Shown: positions 8,873 to 18,154, counted from the stretch's first letter. The stretch is 64,000 nucleotides of DNA from Rhodobacterales bacterium (GCA_002746935.1 PDRW01000039.1:1-64000), one strand, 5' to 3'. Notes: generated by a model not told the origin, from the sequence alone. Numbers and translations: made by a program.

Positions 8873-8997
8873 GCGGCAGTGTTCCCTGAGTGTTTTTTGT
8901 TTGTTCAGCACATTGGGCGCGTTCTGGCCAGGCCCGGCCACCACGCGCGCCTTCGGCCCTGATTTGTCGCGACAGTTTTGCCCCAGGGTGCGGTTTG

Positions 8998-9017
8998 TTG
9001 CAATCGGAGGATTGCAA
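8998..9017. promoter_or_regulatory. Inverted repeat operator candidate between ftsE and the zinc-ribbon gene
   Basis: TTGCAATC and GATTGCAA form a perfect 8-bp inverted repeat with a four-base spacer. It ends five bases before the -35 element of the rightward promoter and lies about 125 bases before ftsE, so it could serve one or both divergent units. Confidence 0.45.
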
Positions 9018-9021
9018 AGGT

Positions 9022-9050
9022 TTGATTTTGGGTGTCTTCCTGCACATAAT
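9022..9050 (+). promoter_or_regulatory. Sigma-70-type promoter for the zinc-ribbon gene
   Basis: TTGATT (9022-9027) and CATAAT (9045-9050) are separated by exactly 17 bases, with the start codon 60 bases downstream at 9110. This is one of the best promoter matches in the window. Confidence 0.55.
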
Positions 9051-9109
9051 CATCCCGGGGAAGAAACGGCACGGTTCTGAAGTGCCCGTGCCGGAGGAGC
9101 GAGGTCTGG

Positions 9110-10156
9110 ATGCGTCTGGTTTGTCCGAATTGTGGTGCGCAATACGAGGTCGACGATCGCGTCATTCCCGAAGGCGGCCGGGATGTGCAATGCTCCTCCT
9201 GCGGCGACGCCTGGTACCAGATGCCGGCCCAGGCGGAGGGTGGAGAGGGCGGAGAAGACGAACCTCCCCTCGCCGACACGGGTATCGGGCCCGATGACGT
9301 CTGGCCTGAAGACGAGATTGAAGAATTCGACAGCGACACGGAAGAGCCGGAAGACGAGCCGGAAGAGTTCGGAGACGAGCCGGAGGAGTTCGGAGAAGAA
9401 CCGCAGGAGTTCGGAGAAGAACCGCAGGAAGCGGCGGCAGAAGACCCCGGAGACGAGCCCGAACCGGACCCCGAATCCGATCTCTCCCCCAACATCTCGC
9501 CGCAACCCGGGATCGACGAAAACCTGCGCGCCATCCTTCAGGAAGAGGCGGAAGCCGCAGAAGCGGCAGCGGCAGCATACGTCGCGGAGCACGAGCAGGA
9601 GCAGGAGCCCGAAGAAAGCGAAGAAGGCCCTGTTCCCGACACGCCCCCGCGCCGCCCGCTCGACGAAGACCTGCGCACGATCCTTCAGGAGGAAGCGACC
9701 CGCGAGATGGAGGCCCGCGCCGCCGAAAGCACGGCCCTCATCTCCCGGCCCACGACCATCCCCGACGGCGGACGCGCGCCAGATGCACCGGACGACGACG
9801 CCGAACCCACAATCACCGACGCGGCAACCTTTGCCGCAACCGCCAAAGCCGCCCGGCGCGATCTGTTTCCCGACATCGAAGAGATCAACTCGACCCTCGA
9901 CAGCCATGGTCCCTATGGCGGCGACGAGACCGAAGACATGCCCAGGCCGCGTGGCGGTTTCAGACGCGGCTTTCTGATGACGCTTTTCATCGCGGGGCTG
10001 GCGCTGGCGCTCTACCTCCTCGCCCCACCCCTCGCCCGCGCGGTGCCGGCGCTCGAACCGGCCCTTTCGGTCTATGTCAGCGGTGTCAACTTCGCACGCG
10101 CCGCCCTCGAAACGCTCATCGGCAGTGTGACCGCAGCGATCGAAAACAGCCAATAG
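9110..10156 (+). CDS. Acidic zinc-ribbon membrane protein
   Basis: The 348-residue protein begins with an MJ0042-type zinc ribbon: C5-P-N-C8 and C28-S-S-C31. Residues about 60-190 are extremely acidic and contain a degenerate short repeat (EPEEFGDE, EPEEFGEE, EPQEFGEE, EPQEAAAE). A paired segment, DENLRAILQEEA (about 142) and DEDLRTILQEEA (about 184), is repeated farther on. One transmembrane helix lies near 285-308 (FLMTLFIAGLALALYLLAPPL), so the ribbon and acidic region are probably cytoplasmic and the tail periplasmic. Genes of this design commonly sit opposite ftsEX in Rhodobacteraceae. The function is unknown; a membrane-bound regulator or adaptor is a guess. Confidence 0.8.
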   Translation: MRLVCPNCGAQYEVDDRVIPEGGRDVQCSSCGDAWYQMPAQAEGGEGGEDEPPLADTGIGPDDVWPEDEIEEFDSDTEEPEDEPEEFGDEPEEFGEEPQEFGEEPQEAAAEDPGDEPEPDPESDLSPNISPQPGIDENLRAILQEEAEAAEAAAAAYVAEHEQEQEPEESEEGPVPDTPPRRPLDEDLRTILQEEATREMEARAAESTALISRPTTIPDGGRAPDAPDDDAEPTITDAATFAATAKAARRDLFPDIEEINSTLDSHGPYGGDETEDMPRPRGGFRRGFLMTLFIAGLALALYLLAPPLARAVPALEPALSVYVSGVNFARAALETLIGSVTAAIENSQ

Positions 10157-10255
10157 CGCCGTTTGATCCTTCTCGGTGCAAAACCCGCCGTGACCCGCAT
10201 ATATGCCAGATCCGCTTCAGTCTCGCTTCAGGGACGCGCCACCGCTGCGCTTGCC

Positions 10256-12892
10256 TCAAAACAGATCCAGAAGCCGCCTGAGATAGTCGCGCTCAAGCTC
10301 CGGCCGGTCGGTCTCGCCAGACCGCCTGCGCAACTCGTCCATCAGATCCTGAGCGCGGCGGTAAACATCGTCACGATCCGCCAGCGGGCCATCGTCACCC
10401 GCCGAACCGGCACCGCCGGGGGTGCGGCCAAGCGGGTCGGCGCGGAGCGAATCGCCTGATGGCCCCGCGGTTTGCTCTCCCTCGCCCGGCTCGCCCGCCT
10501 GCGCTTGCCGCCGCATCCCCTCTTCGATGCGGCGCATCCCCTCACGCAACGCTTCCATCGCCTCGGCCTGGCGATCAAGCGCCCCGGTGGTGTCGCCCTG
10601 GTCGAGCGCTTCGGCGGCCTCGTCCATCGCCCGGCCCGCCCGGTCGAGCGCATCGCGCGCGGCCTCGCCTTCGGGCGTTGCCGCCCCCGGCAGCCCCTGT
10701 TGCTGGCGGCGCAAACGCTCTTCCAGCGCGCGCTGCCGGTCGGCCAGGCGGCTGTTTTCGCCACCCTCCTCCCCACGCGCGCCCTCGCCCCCGGTCCCGG
10801 CATCGTCGCCCTGGCCGTCTTCCGGGGCGCCGCCCGATCTGCCTTCCGCTGCGCTTTCGGGCAGCCCTTCCGGCCTGCCCTGCGGGTCGTCTTCCGGGTC
10901 ACCCTGGGGGGCGCCGTCTTCCCCCGGTTGCTCAGCCTGCCCGTCCGGCCTGCTGTCCTGCCCGGATCTGTCCTTTCCCGGCCGGTCGCGGCGCTGGTTC
11001 TGAAGGTTACGGAAGGCCTCGTCAGACAATCCCTGCTGCTCGCGCAGGGTTTCACCGAGCTCTTCGAGAGACCGCTGCCCCTGCCCCTGACCCTGCCGGC
11101 CGTCGCCCTCGGTCACTTTCATGTTCTCCATCATCTGCTGGAGCATATCGAGCAATTGCTGCGCCTCTTCCGTCCGGCCCTGCTGCATCAGCTCTTCGAT
11201 GCGGTCCAGCATCGCCTGAAGATCGTCCTGGGTCATCTCGGTGGGCTCGCCCCGGTCGGGCTCGTCGGTGCGGTTTTCGGGCTCCCGGCTTGCAAGTTCG
11301 TCCATGTAGTCGCGCATCGCCTGCCGGTACGCGTCCATGAGTTCCTGCAACTCTTCCGGGCTCGCCCCCTGGCGCATCGCCTCGGCAAGCCGTTCGCGCG
11401 CCTGACGCAGAGCCTCAAGCGCATCGGCCAGCCTGCCATCCTCGATCTCGACCGCCAGCGCCCAGAGCGCTTCAGCCAGCGCGTCGCGCTGTTCGGTGCC
11501 GAAACCCTCGGCCTCCAGCCCGGCGATCACCGCCCGCAGAGCGAGATACTGCCCGTTGTCCGGGAAAAGATCCGCAGGCCGGTTGGCAATCGCCCGCAGC
11601 AGCCGCGCGGCACGCGGGGCATTGGCCCCGCTCCACAGAATGTCGCGCCGCTGCTCAACCAGGGCGCGGGCCAGCGGGTGCAGGAAGCGGCGCCCCGGCA
11701 GCGTGATCTCCACCGGCGCACTGGCCCCCTCCTGCCCGATGGCATCGGCGGCGGTAAAGGTGATCTCCACCGGCAGCCCGGCCCAGGGGTGTTCGGCGAG
11801 GTTCTCGACCAGCACCTCATCGATCGCCGCCCGGTCGCCGCGAAAGGGCATCGGCAAATCGACCACGACAGCGGCCCGGGGTTCGGGCTCGGCCGCCAGC
11901 CCGTGGCGGCGCTCGACCCGGGCCAGATCGAGCACGATCCCGGCGCTGCCCGAAACCACGCCATAATCGTCCTCCGCCGCAAACGGCAGGCGCATTTCGC
12001 CGTCGAGCCTGCGGGTCAGCTCGCCCGCGGCCCGGATCCGCGGCGCGGTATCGGGAATGGCGGTAATCTCCCAGCGGTCGGCGCCAATGGCGATGCTCCC
12101 GTCGCCCTCGATCCGGAACACGCGCGTCGGCTCCGGTTCCGCCGGCCCGTCGCCGCTGAAACTGTCCTCGACCCTGAGCGCACCGGGCCGCCCATAGAGG
12201 CGCAGCGTCACCTGCGCGCCGCGCGGCAGGGCGAGCGGTCCGGGCGGCAGGTCGGGAAGATAGAGCGTCGGCCTGCCGGTATAGGCGGGCGGCTCGATCC
12301 AGCCTTCCCACGCGGCGCCCGCAACCGCCGCCTCGGCGCTGCCGGGCACCAGCCGGGCAAGGTCACCGCGCTCGGTGCCCGGGCCGAACAGCAGCGCGGC
12401 GGCAAGGGCGGTCGCGGCGATCAGCCGCAACGCATAGGGGTCGGCCGCCGCGAGCCGTGGCCGGGGAGGCACGGCACGGGCGGCATCGAGCTCGGCCCCG
12501 GCACGGGCACGGTGGGCGGCCCAGACCGCGCGCGAGGCGGGGTCGTCGCGCCCCACCGCCTGGGTGTCGCTCAGCGCCGCGATCGGACGGCCCCTGAGGC
12601 TGGCATCGAGCCGGGCCAGCGCCGCCTGCCGGGTCACGGGCCGGTAACGCCGCAGACCGGCCACGAGGCCCGCGAGGGTGGCGAGCCCCAGCCCTGCCAC
12701 CGAGCCCGCCGCCAGCCCGTCCGGCCAGCGGGCGGGCCCGCCCGACATCAGAACCGCGCCGAGAGCCATTGCCGCGGTGGCAAAGGGCCAGAAGGCCTCG
12801 GCCAGACGTTCCACCGCCATCCCCGCGCGCGTAAGCCGCAGGGGCCATTTCAGGCGCTTCAGCGCCGGAGGGGGAAGCTTCAGACCAGGCAT
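10256..12892 (-). CDS. DUF4175 (TIGR02302-like) membrane protein
   Basis: The 878-residue protein resembles the alphaproteobacterial TIGR02302/DUF4175 family of unknown function. Two or three transmembrane segments lie in the first 180 residues (for example AFWPFATAAMALGAVLM). A large probably periplasmic region follows with PAYTGRPTLYLPDLPPGPL and a beta-rich domain. The C-terminal third is highly charged and Gln/Glu/Gly-rich (coiled-coil or disordered), including RIEELMQQGRTEEAQQLLDM. I chose ATG 12892; GTG 12901, three codons earlier and with GGGAG upstream, is an equal alternative. The frame is open upstream to 13213, but that stretch has no family match. Confidence 0.8.
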   Translation of the reverse strand: MPGLKLPPPALKRLKWPLRLTRAGMAVERLAEAFWPFATAAMALGAVLMSGGPARWPDGLAAGSVAGLGLATLAGLVAGLRRYRPVTRQAALARLDASLRGRPIAALSDTQAVGRDDPASRAVWAAHRARAGAELDAARAVPPRPRLAAADPYALRLIAATALAAALLFGPGTERGDLARLVPGSAEAAVAGAAWEGWIEPPAYTGRPTLYLPDLPPGPLALPRGAQVTLRLYGRPGALRVEDSFSGDGPAEPEPTRVFRIEGDGSIAIGADRWEITAIPDTAPRIRAAGELTRRLDGEMRLPFAAEDDYGVVSGSAGIVLDLARVERRHGLAAEPEPRAAVVVDLPMPFRGDRAAIDEVLVENLAEHPWAGLPVEITFTAADAIGQEGASAPVEITLPGRRFLHPLARALVEQRRDILWSGANAPRAARLLRAIANRPADLFPDNGQYLALRAVIAGLEAEGFGTEQRDALAEALWALAVEIEDGRLADALEALRQARERLAEAMRQGASPEELQELMDAYRQAMRDYMDELASREPENRTDEPDRGEPTEMTQDDLQAMLDRIEELMQQGRTEEAQQLLDMLQQMMENMKVTEGDGRQGQGQGQRSLEELGETLREQQGLSDEAFRNLQNQRRDRPGKDRSGQDSRPDGQAEQPGEDGAPQGDPEDDPQGRPEGLPESAAEGRSGGAPEDGQGDDAGTGGEGARGEEGGENSRLADRQRALEERLRRQQQGLPGAATPEGEAARDALDRAGRAMDEAAEALDQGDTTGALDRQAEAMEALREGMRRIEEGMRRQAQAGEPGEGEQTAGPSGDSLRADPLGRTPGGAGSAGDDGPLADRDDVYRRAQDLMDELRRRSGETDRPELERDYLRRLLDLF

Positions 12893-13273
12893 GTCGGTCA
12901 CAACCCTAACGCTCCCGCGCACCGCTGCCAACGCCAAGGGCACCGGACAGCGGCAAAACGGCGCTGCCCGCCGATGGCCCAGGCGGCAGAGCCATGGCGA
13001 AACCAGCCCGCCGGCAAGACCGCGCCGCCCGGCGCGCGCCCACCGGCAATCGCGTTTCCCGCTGCACCGGGCCGGTCCGCCCGCCGCCTCAGCCGCAGCA
13101 ACAGGCTGGCCGCACATGCACCAGCGAAGCATCCGGGAAGCCCGGGGGCCGTCCGGGGCCGGGCTTGCCCGCCCCTCAGCACCATCGCCCACTCTTCTTC
13201 CTGGGGAAAACACTCCGGGGGTTCGGGGGCAGCGCCCCCGATAGTGCCGCCGACAACTTTCCCGGCCGGATCC
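12893..13273. other. Gene-free gap with one dispersed repeat
   Basis: There is no supported gene between the DUF4175 gene and the 123-residue gene ending at 13274. The high GC content keeps frames open by chance. The only clear structure is a copy of the TTCCTGG...CCCCCG repeat at 13198-13241. Confidence 0.5.
13198..13241 (+). repeat. Dispersed GC-rich hairpin repeat, copy 1
   Basis: TTCCTGGGGAAAACACTCC is followed by a TCGGGGGC-AGC-GCCCCCGA hairpin. The same arrangement occurs inverted at 20058-20102, and a shortened form at 35935-35964. The AAATACTC-plus-G/C-hairpin element is frequent between genes in Rhodobacteraceae as far as I recall. Confidence 0.6.
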
Positions 13274-13645
13274 TCACATCGTCTCGACGCAATGCCGCCG
13301 GAACGCCCGTTTCAGCAAGTCGAGCTCGGCACGCAGCAGGGCCATTTCGGACCTTATGTCCTCGTCGAGCGGCTGGCCCATCACCACGGTGAAACGCGCC
13401 AACTGCGCGCCGGTCGCGGCGTCGGAAATCACGAAAGCCTGGATACCTTCGCCGAGCAGGGACACCGGGATCGGCACCCGCACGAGAAACTGCCCCGCAT
13501 GGCCCGGGTCCGGCGCCACACTCACCCCGTCCACCGGCCCGGAAAGATGGGTCACGGCAATCCCGGGCGGTGTCTTTGCACCGGTCAGGATCCCCTCCCA
13601 GACCCCTGCCACAATCCGCGTTCCGGTCAGTTTCATCTCGCTCAT
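13274..13645 (-). CDS. Hypothetical protein, partner of the DUF6478-like gene
   Basis: A 123-residue soluble protein that I do not recognise by family name. It has a beta-rich N-terminal part (RIVAGVWEGILTG, GHAGQFLVRVPIPVSLL) and an alpha-helical, charged C-terminal tail (RSEMALLRAELDLLKRAFRRHCVE). It starts eight bases after the upstream gene's stop, so both are probably one operon. The ATG at 13645 (MSEMKLTG) is chosen because the frame farther upstream lies inside the other gene. Confidence 0.6.
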   Translation of the reverse strand: MSEMKLTGTRIVAGVWEGILTGAKTPPGIAVTHLSGPVDGVSVAPDPGHAGQFLVRVPIPVSLLGEGIQAFVISDAATGAQLARFTVVMGQPLDEDIRSEMALLRAELDLLKRAFRRHCVETM

Positions 13646-13653
13646 GCCGGCTC

Positions 13654-14427
13654 CTAGAATTCCGCCCGCGGGCGGCGTGAGAAGGTGAGATCGCGCAGGA
13701 TCACCTGGTTCATCGACGGCTGCTCGAAGATCAGATCGACCCAGGCCTTTTCCACCCGCTTTTCGTTGAGTCTGGAACAGGCAAGGTCGAACTCCACGGC
13801 GATCTCCCCCTGACCGGCCGGCAATTCCTGCACCAGTTGTTCGGTGTTGGGGCCGTGGCGGATGTTGAGCCGGGCGAAAACCTCCAGCCGTCGTTCGGTC
13901 TCGATCACGGCGGTCAAGCGCAGCAGATGGCGCCGTTTCAGCCCGGACACGGCAGCTTCGGGAAACCCGACCGCCAGCGAGACAAAGGATCCGTCGAAGT
14001 TGAACACATCCATCCTGAGCCCGAAGGGAGCAATGTCGGCCTCGCGGGTATTGCGGATCTGGCGCACGGTCAGCTCCGAGAACCGGCAATCGTGGAAAAG
14101 CGTGACCTCCGAGCCGAAACGCGTCCTGGTTCCCACCGAAGCCTGCCCGGGCGGGACAATCGGGCCGCGCCAGAGCTCCGGCCGCCAGGCCCAGTCACAG
14201 TGGAGCGGCTTTGCGAAGGCATTCGAGCCGAGGCGTGGCAGGGTGAGACGTTCGTCCGCTATGAACAGAACCCGGTCGATTCGCGATCGCGTGAGCAACG
14301 CGCGGCGACGCAGCGACCTCAGGCGCGGCAATTCCATGGTCCGAGCCCGCCTGACCATGCCTTCCCAATGCCGCAGGCTCAGCCTTTGGCAAATGTGTTC
14401 GATCAGACCGGAAATGACGCTGGCCAT
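13654..14427 (-). CDS. DUF6478-like family protein
   Basis: The 257-residue protein appears to belong to a Rhodobacteraceae family of unknown function that I recall as DUF6478; I cannot confirm this without a search. Features include the N-terminal ERICQ-like helix (LIEHICQRLSLRHWEGMVRRARTM), PLHCDWAWRPELWRGPI, an FHDCRFSE segment, and a C-terminal EKAWVDLIFEQPSMNQVILRDL region ending in Arg-rich residues. It has no signal peptide or membrane helix. The ATG at 14427 (MASVISGL) is preferred to earlier starts that would extend into the AT-rich intergenic stretch. Confidence 0.6.
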   Translation of the reverse strand: MASVISGLIEHICQRLSLRHWEGMVRRARTMELPRLRSLRRRALLTRSRIDRVLFIADERLTLPRLGSNAFAKPLHCDWAWRPELWRGPIVPPGQASVGTRTRFGSEVTLFHDCRFSELTVRQIRNTREADIAPFGLRMDVFNFDGSFVSLAVGFPEAAVSGLKRRHLLRLTAVIETERRLEVFARLNIRHGPNTEQLVQELPAGQGEIAVEFDLACSRLNEKRVEKAWVDLIFEQPSMNQVILRDLTFSRRPRAEF

Positions 14428-14537
14428 CGGCTCGGGATTCGTCTTTGAATTGCGACTGTCGCCATTCTTAAAACGAAATGTTCGAGATGAGCAAACCGTT
14501 GCGAACAATACGACACCGCCCTGCCGCTCCCCGGACG

Positions 14538-14559
14538 CAGGCACAGGCACAGGCACAGG
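14538..14559. repeat. Hexanucleotide microsatellite
   Basis: An AGGCAC unit repeats three to four times upstream of the DUF6478-like gene. It is short but could vary by slippage. Confidence 0.6.
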
Positions 14560-14696
14560 CGGACCAGACCGGACTCGTTCTGCTTCGCAACGCCCATTGC
14601 ATCCGATCTCTCAAGCCGCCTTCCCCATCCGGTCGGCACCGCCACGGCGGGTTGCCTTGCCGGCAGCAGATATTCACATTTCAGTATGTCTGCTAA

Positions 14697-14711
14697 TCCG
14701 GACTACCGGAA
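14697..14711. repeat. 15-nt motif shared with the 60.3 kb hairpin
   Basis: TCCGGACTACCGGAA here is identical to the reverse complement of 60366-60380. It lies between the arms TTTCAGT (14679-14685) and ACTGAAA (14713-14719). Confidence 0.5.
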
Positions 14712-14868
14712 AACTGAAACAGGATAAAACGTCATGAAATTAATCCGTTAGACGAACTCTTCCGGCACAGGAGACACCGCGTTTACACTATGTTAACTGT
14801 TTTGCCGGGACGTTCTCCCTCCCACCCACTCAACGCTTCCCATCCTGCGCCGACCCAAAGGACCACCC

Positions 14869-15789
14869 ATGACCGACCCCGCCTTCTGGACCCCTGCCGC
14901 CGCCCGGCCCCAGCTCTGGCGCACCGCACTCGGCATCTTCCTTGTCGCGCTCATCTGGATCGGCACCGCCTACGGCCTGATCCTGCTCGCCGCCCGGGTA
15001 AGCGGACTGTCTCCGCAGATGGTGATGGACACCACCCGCTGGGCTGGAACGGCGCTTTTCTTCCTCACCTTCATCGGCCTCCACCTCGGCCTCGCGATCG
15101 TGCTGCCGCTGCTGCACAGGCGCGGCTACACCAGCCTGTTCGGCCCCCGGGGCAGACTGAACCACCGCCACCTTCGCAATGGCGCCGCCGTGATGCTGGC
15201 AGTCGCGGGCGGGCTCTACGCGCTGATGGCAGTGGAACATCTGGTTCTGCCCGAAGGCGTCTCGCCGGCGGTGACGCGGCTGCGCCCCGCTGGCAGCTGG
15301 CTCATCAGCCTCGCCCCGGCGCTGGCGCTGATCTTCATCCAGGTCGCCGCCGAGGAAGTGCTCTTCAGGGGCTATCTGCTGCAACAACTGCGCGCCCGCG
15401 CGGCCTCGCCCCTGGTCTGGGCCCTGGCCCCTGCCCTTGTCTTCGGCGTGCTGCATTTCAACCCCGCAACCTACGGCTACGTCAACGCGAGCGCCTATGT
15501 GTTCAACGCCGCCACCGTGGGTACGCTGACTGCCTTCGTCACCCTGCGCACCGGCAATCTCGGTGCGACCATCGGGCTTCACTTCGGCAACAACGCCTCC
15601 ATCGCGCTGTTCGGCATCGAAGGCGAGCTTTCGGGCTTTGCGCTCTACGGCATCGCCATGGATCCGGCCTCGGGCTACGCCACCTATTCGATCCTGACCC
15701 AGACCTTCGCCGTCGTCGCGGTCTTTGCACTCTGGTGGCGGTGGATGGCGCGGCACCGTCCGATTGCAAATCCGCCCCATGCCGCTTAA
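14869..15789 (+). CDS. CPBP family intramembrane metalloprotease
   Basis: The 306-residue, multi-helix membrane protein carries the CPBP (CAAX protease and bacteriocin-processing) motifs: EEVLFRGYLLQQL (motif 1, catalytic Glu-Glu...Arg), VFGVLHFNPATYG (motif 2 histidine), and GATIGLHFGNN (motif 4 His/Asn). About eight hydrophobic segments are visible. Bacterial members act as CAAX-type or self-immunity proteases; the substrate here is unknown. The start at 14869 (MTDPAFWTP) follows a short AAAGGACCACCC leader. accD starts 30 bases downstream on the same strand, so read-through is possible. Confidence 0.87.
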   Translation: MTDPAFWTPAAARPQLWRTALGIFLVALIWIGTAYGLILLAARVSGLSPQMVMDTTRWAGTALFFLTFIGLHLGLAIVLPLLHRRGYTSLFGPRGRLNHRHLRNGAAVMLAVAGGLYALMAVEHLVLPEGVSPAVTRLRPAGSWLISLAPALALIFIQVAAEEVLFRGYLLQQLRARAASPLVWALAPALVFGVLHFNPATYGYVNASAYVFNAATVGTLTAFVTLRTGNLGATIGLHFGNNASIALFGIEGELSGFALYGIAMDPASGYATYSILTQTFAVVAVFALWWRWMARHRPIANPPHAA

Positions 15790-15819
15790 CTAGAGCCGCA
15801 TCAGCCTCGGGGGACCCCA

Positions 15820-16728
15820 ATGAACTGGATCTCGAACTACGTCCGGCCACGCATCAACTCGCTGTTTTCGCGCCGCGAGATCCCGGAAAATCTGTGGATC
15901 AAATGCCCCGAATGCGGCCAGATGCTGTTTCACCGCGAGCTCGAAGACAACCAGCGCGTCTGCACCAATTGCGAGCACCACATGGCGATCGCCCCGCGCG
16001 AGCGTTTCCACCACCTGTTCGACGGCGGCATCTTCACCGAGATCGACGTGCCCGCGCCGCTGGCCGATCCGCTGCATTTCAAGGACCAGAAACGCTATCC
16101 CGACCGGATGAAGGCGTCGCAGAAAGCCACCGGCGAGCACGAGGCGATGCTGGTGGCCGAAGGCGAGATCGGGCGCACGCCGATCGTTGCCGCGGCGCAG
16201 GATTTCGCCTTCATGGGCGGCTCCATGGGGATGTATGTGGGCAATGCGATCATCGCCGCGGCCGAACGCGCGGTGGCGCTGAAACGTCCGCTGGTGCTGT
16301 TTTCGGCGGCCGGCGGCGCGCGGATGCAGGAGGGCATCCTGAGCCTGATGCAGATGCCGCGCACCACCGTGGCGGTGGAGATGCTGAAGGATGCGGGGCT
16401 TCCCTATATCGTCGTCCTCACCCACCCGACCACCGGCGGGGTGACCGCGAGCTATGCGATGCTGGGCGACGTGCATATCTCAGAGCCCAACGCGCTGATC
16501 TGTTTCGCCGGCCCCCGGGTGATCGAACAGACCATCCGCGAAAAGCTCCCCGAAGGCTTCCAGCGCGCCGAGTATCTGCTCGACCACGGCATGCTTGACC
16601 GCGTGACCCATCGCAAGGCGCTCAAGGACGAGCTGGTGACGATCCTGCGGATGATGATGCGGATGAGCCCGCCGGTGAAGGGCGACCTTCCCGCACCGGG
16701 AGAAGCCGGAGAGGCCCCCGGGGCGTGA
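15820..16728 (+). CDS. accD: Acetyl-CoA carboxylase carboxyltransferase subunit beta
   Basis: The 302-residue AccD transfers the carboxyl group from biotin-BCCP to acetyl-CoA, forming malonyl-CoA for fatty-acid synthesis, together with AccA. The N-terminal zinc ribbon CPEC (about 28-31) and CTNC (about 47-50) is present, followed by the crotonase-like carboxyltransferase core ([44 protein letters not shown]). It is followed at once by folC, whose GTG overlaps the accD TGA (GTGA, 16725-16728), a pairing conserved across many proteobacteria. Confidence 0.96.
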   Translation: MNWISNYVRPRINSLFSRREIPENLWIKCPECGQMLFHRELEDNQRVCTNCEHHMAIAPRERFHHLFDGGIFTEIDVPAPLADPLHFKDQKRYPDRMKASQKATGEHEAMLVAEGEIGRTPIVAAAQDFAFMGGSMGMYVGNAIIAAAERAVALKRPLVLFSAAGGARMQEGILSLMQMPRTTVAVEMLKDAGLPYIVVLTHPTTGGVTASYAMLGDVHISEPNALICFAGPRVIEQTIREKLPEGFQRAEYLLDHGMLDRVTHRKALKDELVTILRMMMRMSPPVKGDLPAPGEAGEAPGA

Positions 16729-18035
16729 GCACCCAAGGCTCGGATGTCATCCTCGAACGGATGATGACGCTGCATCCGAAGGTGATCGACCTCACCCTCG
16801 ACCGTGTCTGGCGTCTGCTCGCCGCCCTCGACCACCCCGAACGCCGCCTGCCGCCGGTGATCCATATCGCCGGAACCAATGGCAAGGGCTCGACCCAGGC
16901 GATGATCCGCGCCGGCCTCGAAGCGGCCGGGCAGAGGGTTCATGCCTATACCTCGCCGCATCTGGCGCGGTTCCACGAACGTATCCGCCTCGCGGGCGAG
17001 TTGATCACCGAGGATCACCTCACCGAAGTGCTCGACCGTTGCGACCGCGCCAATGCCGGCGAGAGCATCACCTATTTCGAGATCACCACCGTCGCCGCGC
17101 TTCTGGCCTTTGCCGAGACCCGCGCCGACTGGACCCTGCTGGAAGTCGGCCTCGGCGGCAGGCTCGACGCCACCAATGTGATCGACCGCCCGGCGCTGAC
17201 CGTGATCACCCCGGTTTCCATCGACCACACCCGGTTTCTCGGGACCACGCTCGCAGAGATCGCCGGTGAAAAGGCCGGGATCCTCAAGCGTGGCGTGCCG
17301 GTGGTGGTCGGGCCGCAGCCCGAAGCGGCGCTCGAAGTGATCGAGGCGCGGGCCGCGCGGCTCGGCGCGCCGATGCTGGTGCACGGGCAGCACTGGCATG
17401 TGAGCGAGGAGCGCGGACGGCTGGTGTTTCAGGACGAGACCGGCCTGCTCGATCTGCCGCTGCCAGCGCTCCGGGGGGCGCATCAGCTGCAGAACGCCGG
17501 CGCCGCGCTGGCGGCGCTGCGCCATCTCGGCTTCGGCGAAGCGGCCTGTGAGGCGGCGCTGCGCGATGTGCGCTGGCCCGCCCGGATGCAGCGCCTGCGC
17601 CACGGGCCGCTGGTTGACGCGGCAGGGGGGGCGGCGGGTGGGTCAGCAAACCGGCCACCAAACCAAGCAGAACTCTGGCTCGACGGCGGCCACAATCCGG
17701 CGGCGGGTCAGGCACTTGCGGCGTTGCTCGCCGAGCTTCCGCCCCGGCCGACGCATCTTGTCTGCGGCATGCTCTCCACCAAGGATGTCGCGGGCTATCT
17801 CCGCCCGCTCGCGCCCCATGCGGCAAGTCTCACCGCGGTGTCGATCCCCGGCGAGGCGGCAACGTTGCCCGCCGCTGAAACCGCTGAAATCGCGGCCGAA
17901 ACCGGGCATGACGCCACCACTGCGCCGGACCCCGCCGCAGCCATCGCCGCGATCGTCGCGCGCGATCCCGCTGCGCGGATCGTGATCTGCGGTTCGCTCT
18001 ACCTGGCGGGGCAAGTGCTGCGCGACAACGGCTGA
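16725..18035 (+). CDS. folC: Folylpolyglutamate synthase / dihydrofolate synthase
   Basis: The 436-residue Mur-ligase-family enzyme adds glutamate to dihydropteroate and to folates. The ATP P-loop is IAGTNGKGS (about 45-53); the folate region is [34 protein letters not shown] and EKAGI follow; the C-terminal domain has [10 protein letters not shown]. The start is GTG overlapping accD. A glycine-rich insertion ([16 protein letters not shown]) just before LDGGHN is longer than I expect for the family and may be a disordered linker. Confidence 0.94.
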   Translation: MSTQGSDVILERMMTLHPKVIDLTLDRVWRLLAALDHPERRLPPVIHIAGTNGKGSTQAMIRAGLEAAGQRVHAYTSPHLARFHERIRLAGELITEDHLTEVLDRCDRANAGESITYFEITTVAALLAFAETRADWTLLEVGLGGRLDATNVIDRPALTVITPVSIDHTRFLGTTLAEIAGEKAGILKRGVPVVVGPQPEAALEVIEARAARLGAPMLVHGQHWHVSEERGRLVFQDETGLLDLPLPALRGAHQLQNAGAALAALRHLGFGEAACEAALRDVRWPARMQRLRHGPLVDAAGGAAGGSANRPPNQAELWLDGGHNPAAGQALAALLAELPPRPTHLVCGMLSTKDVAGYLRPLAPHAASLTAVSIPGEAATLPAAETAEIAAETGHDATTAPDPAAAIAAIVARDPAARIVICGSLYLAGQVLRDNG

Positions 18036-18125
18036 GGGGCGGAAACCCGCCTACGCACCCCACGCGCGGGCCGCGACTCACATTTGCCCGACTGCTCATA
18101 TTTCCGCCGGCGTCAAGCCTGCATA

Positions 18126-18154
18126 TTGACCGGATCGGCACCAATCGGCTACAC
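18126..18154 (+). promoter_or_regulatory. Promoter candidate for the small exported protein
   Basis: TTGACC (18126-18131) and CTACAC (18149-18154) are spaced by 17 bases, 85 bases before the ATG at 18239. Confidence 0.4.

Larger units (their letters stand above)
14428..14868. other. AT-rich divergent intergenic region
   Basis: This 441-bp gap separates two divergent genes. It contains a hexamer microsatellite (AGGCAC, about 14538-14558), an AT-rich stretch (14660-14800) with TTTCAGT...ACTGAAA arms (14679-14719), and TCCGGACTACCGGAA at 14697-14711, also found inside the hairpin at 60.37 kb. I see no supported gene. Confidence 0.5.

Noticed and set aside
10472-13657. A 1061-codon open frame on the plus strand
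   Set aside because: It is antisense to the DUF4175 gene. In GC-rich DNA the opposite strand often stays open; its residues are rich in Arg, Pro, His and Gly and show no domain.
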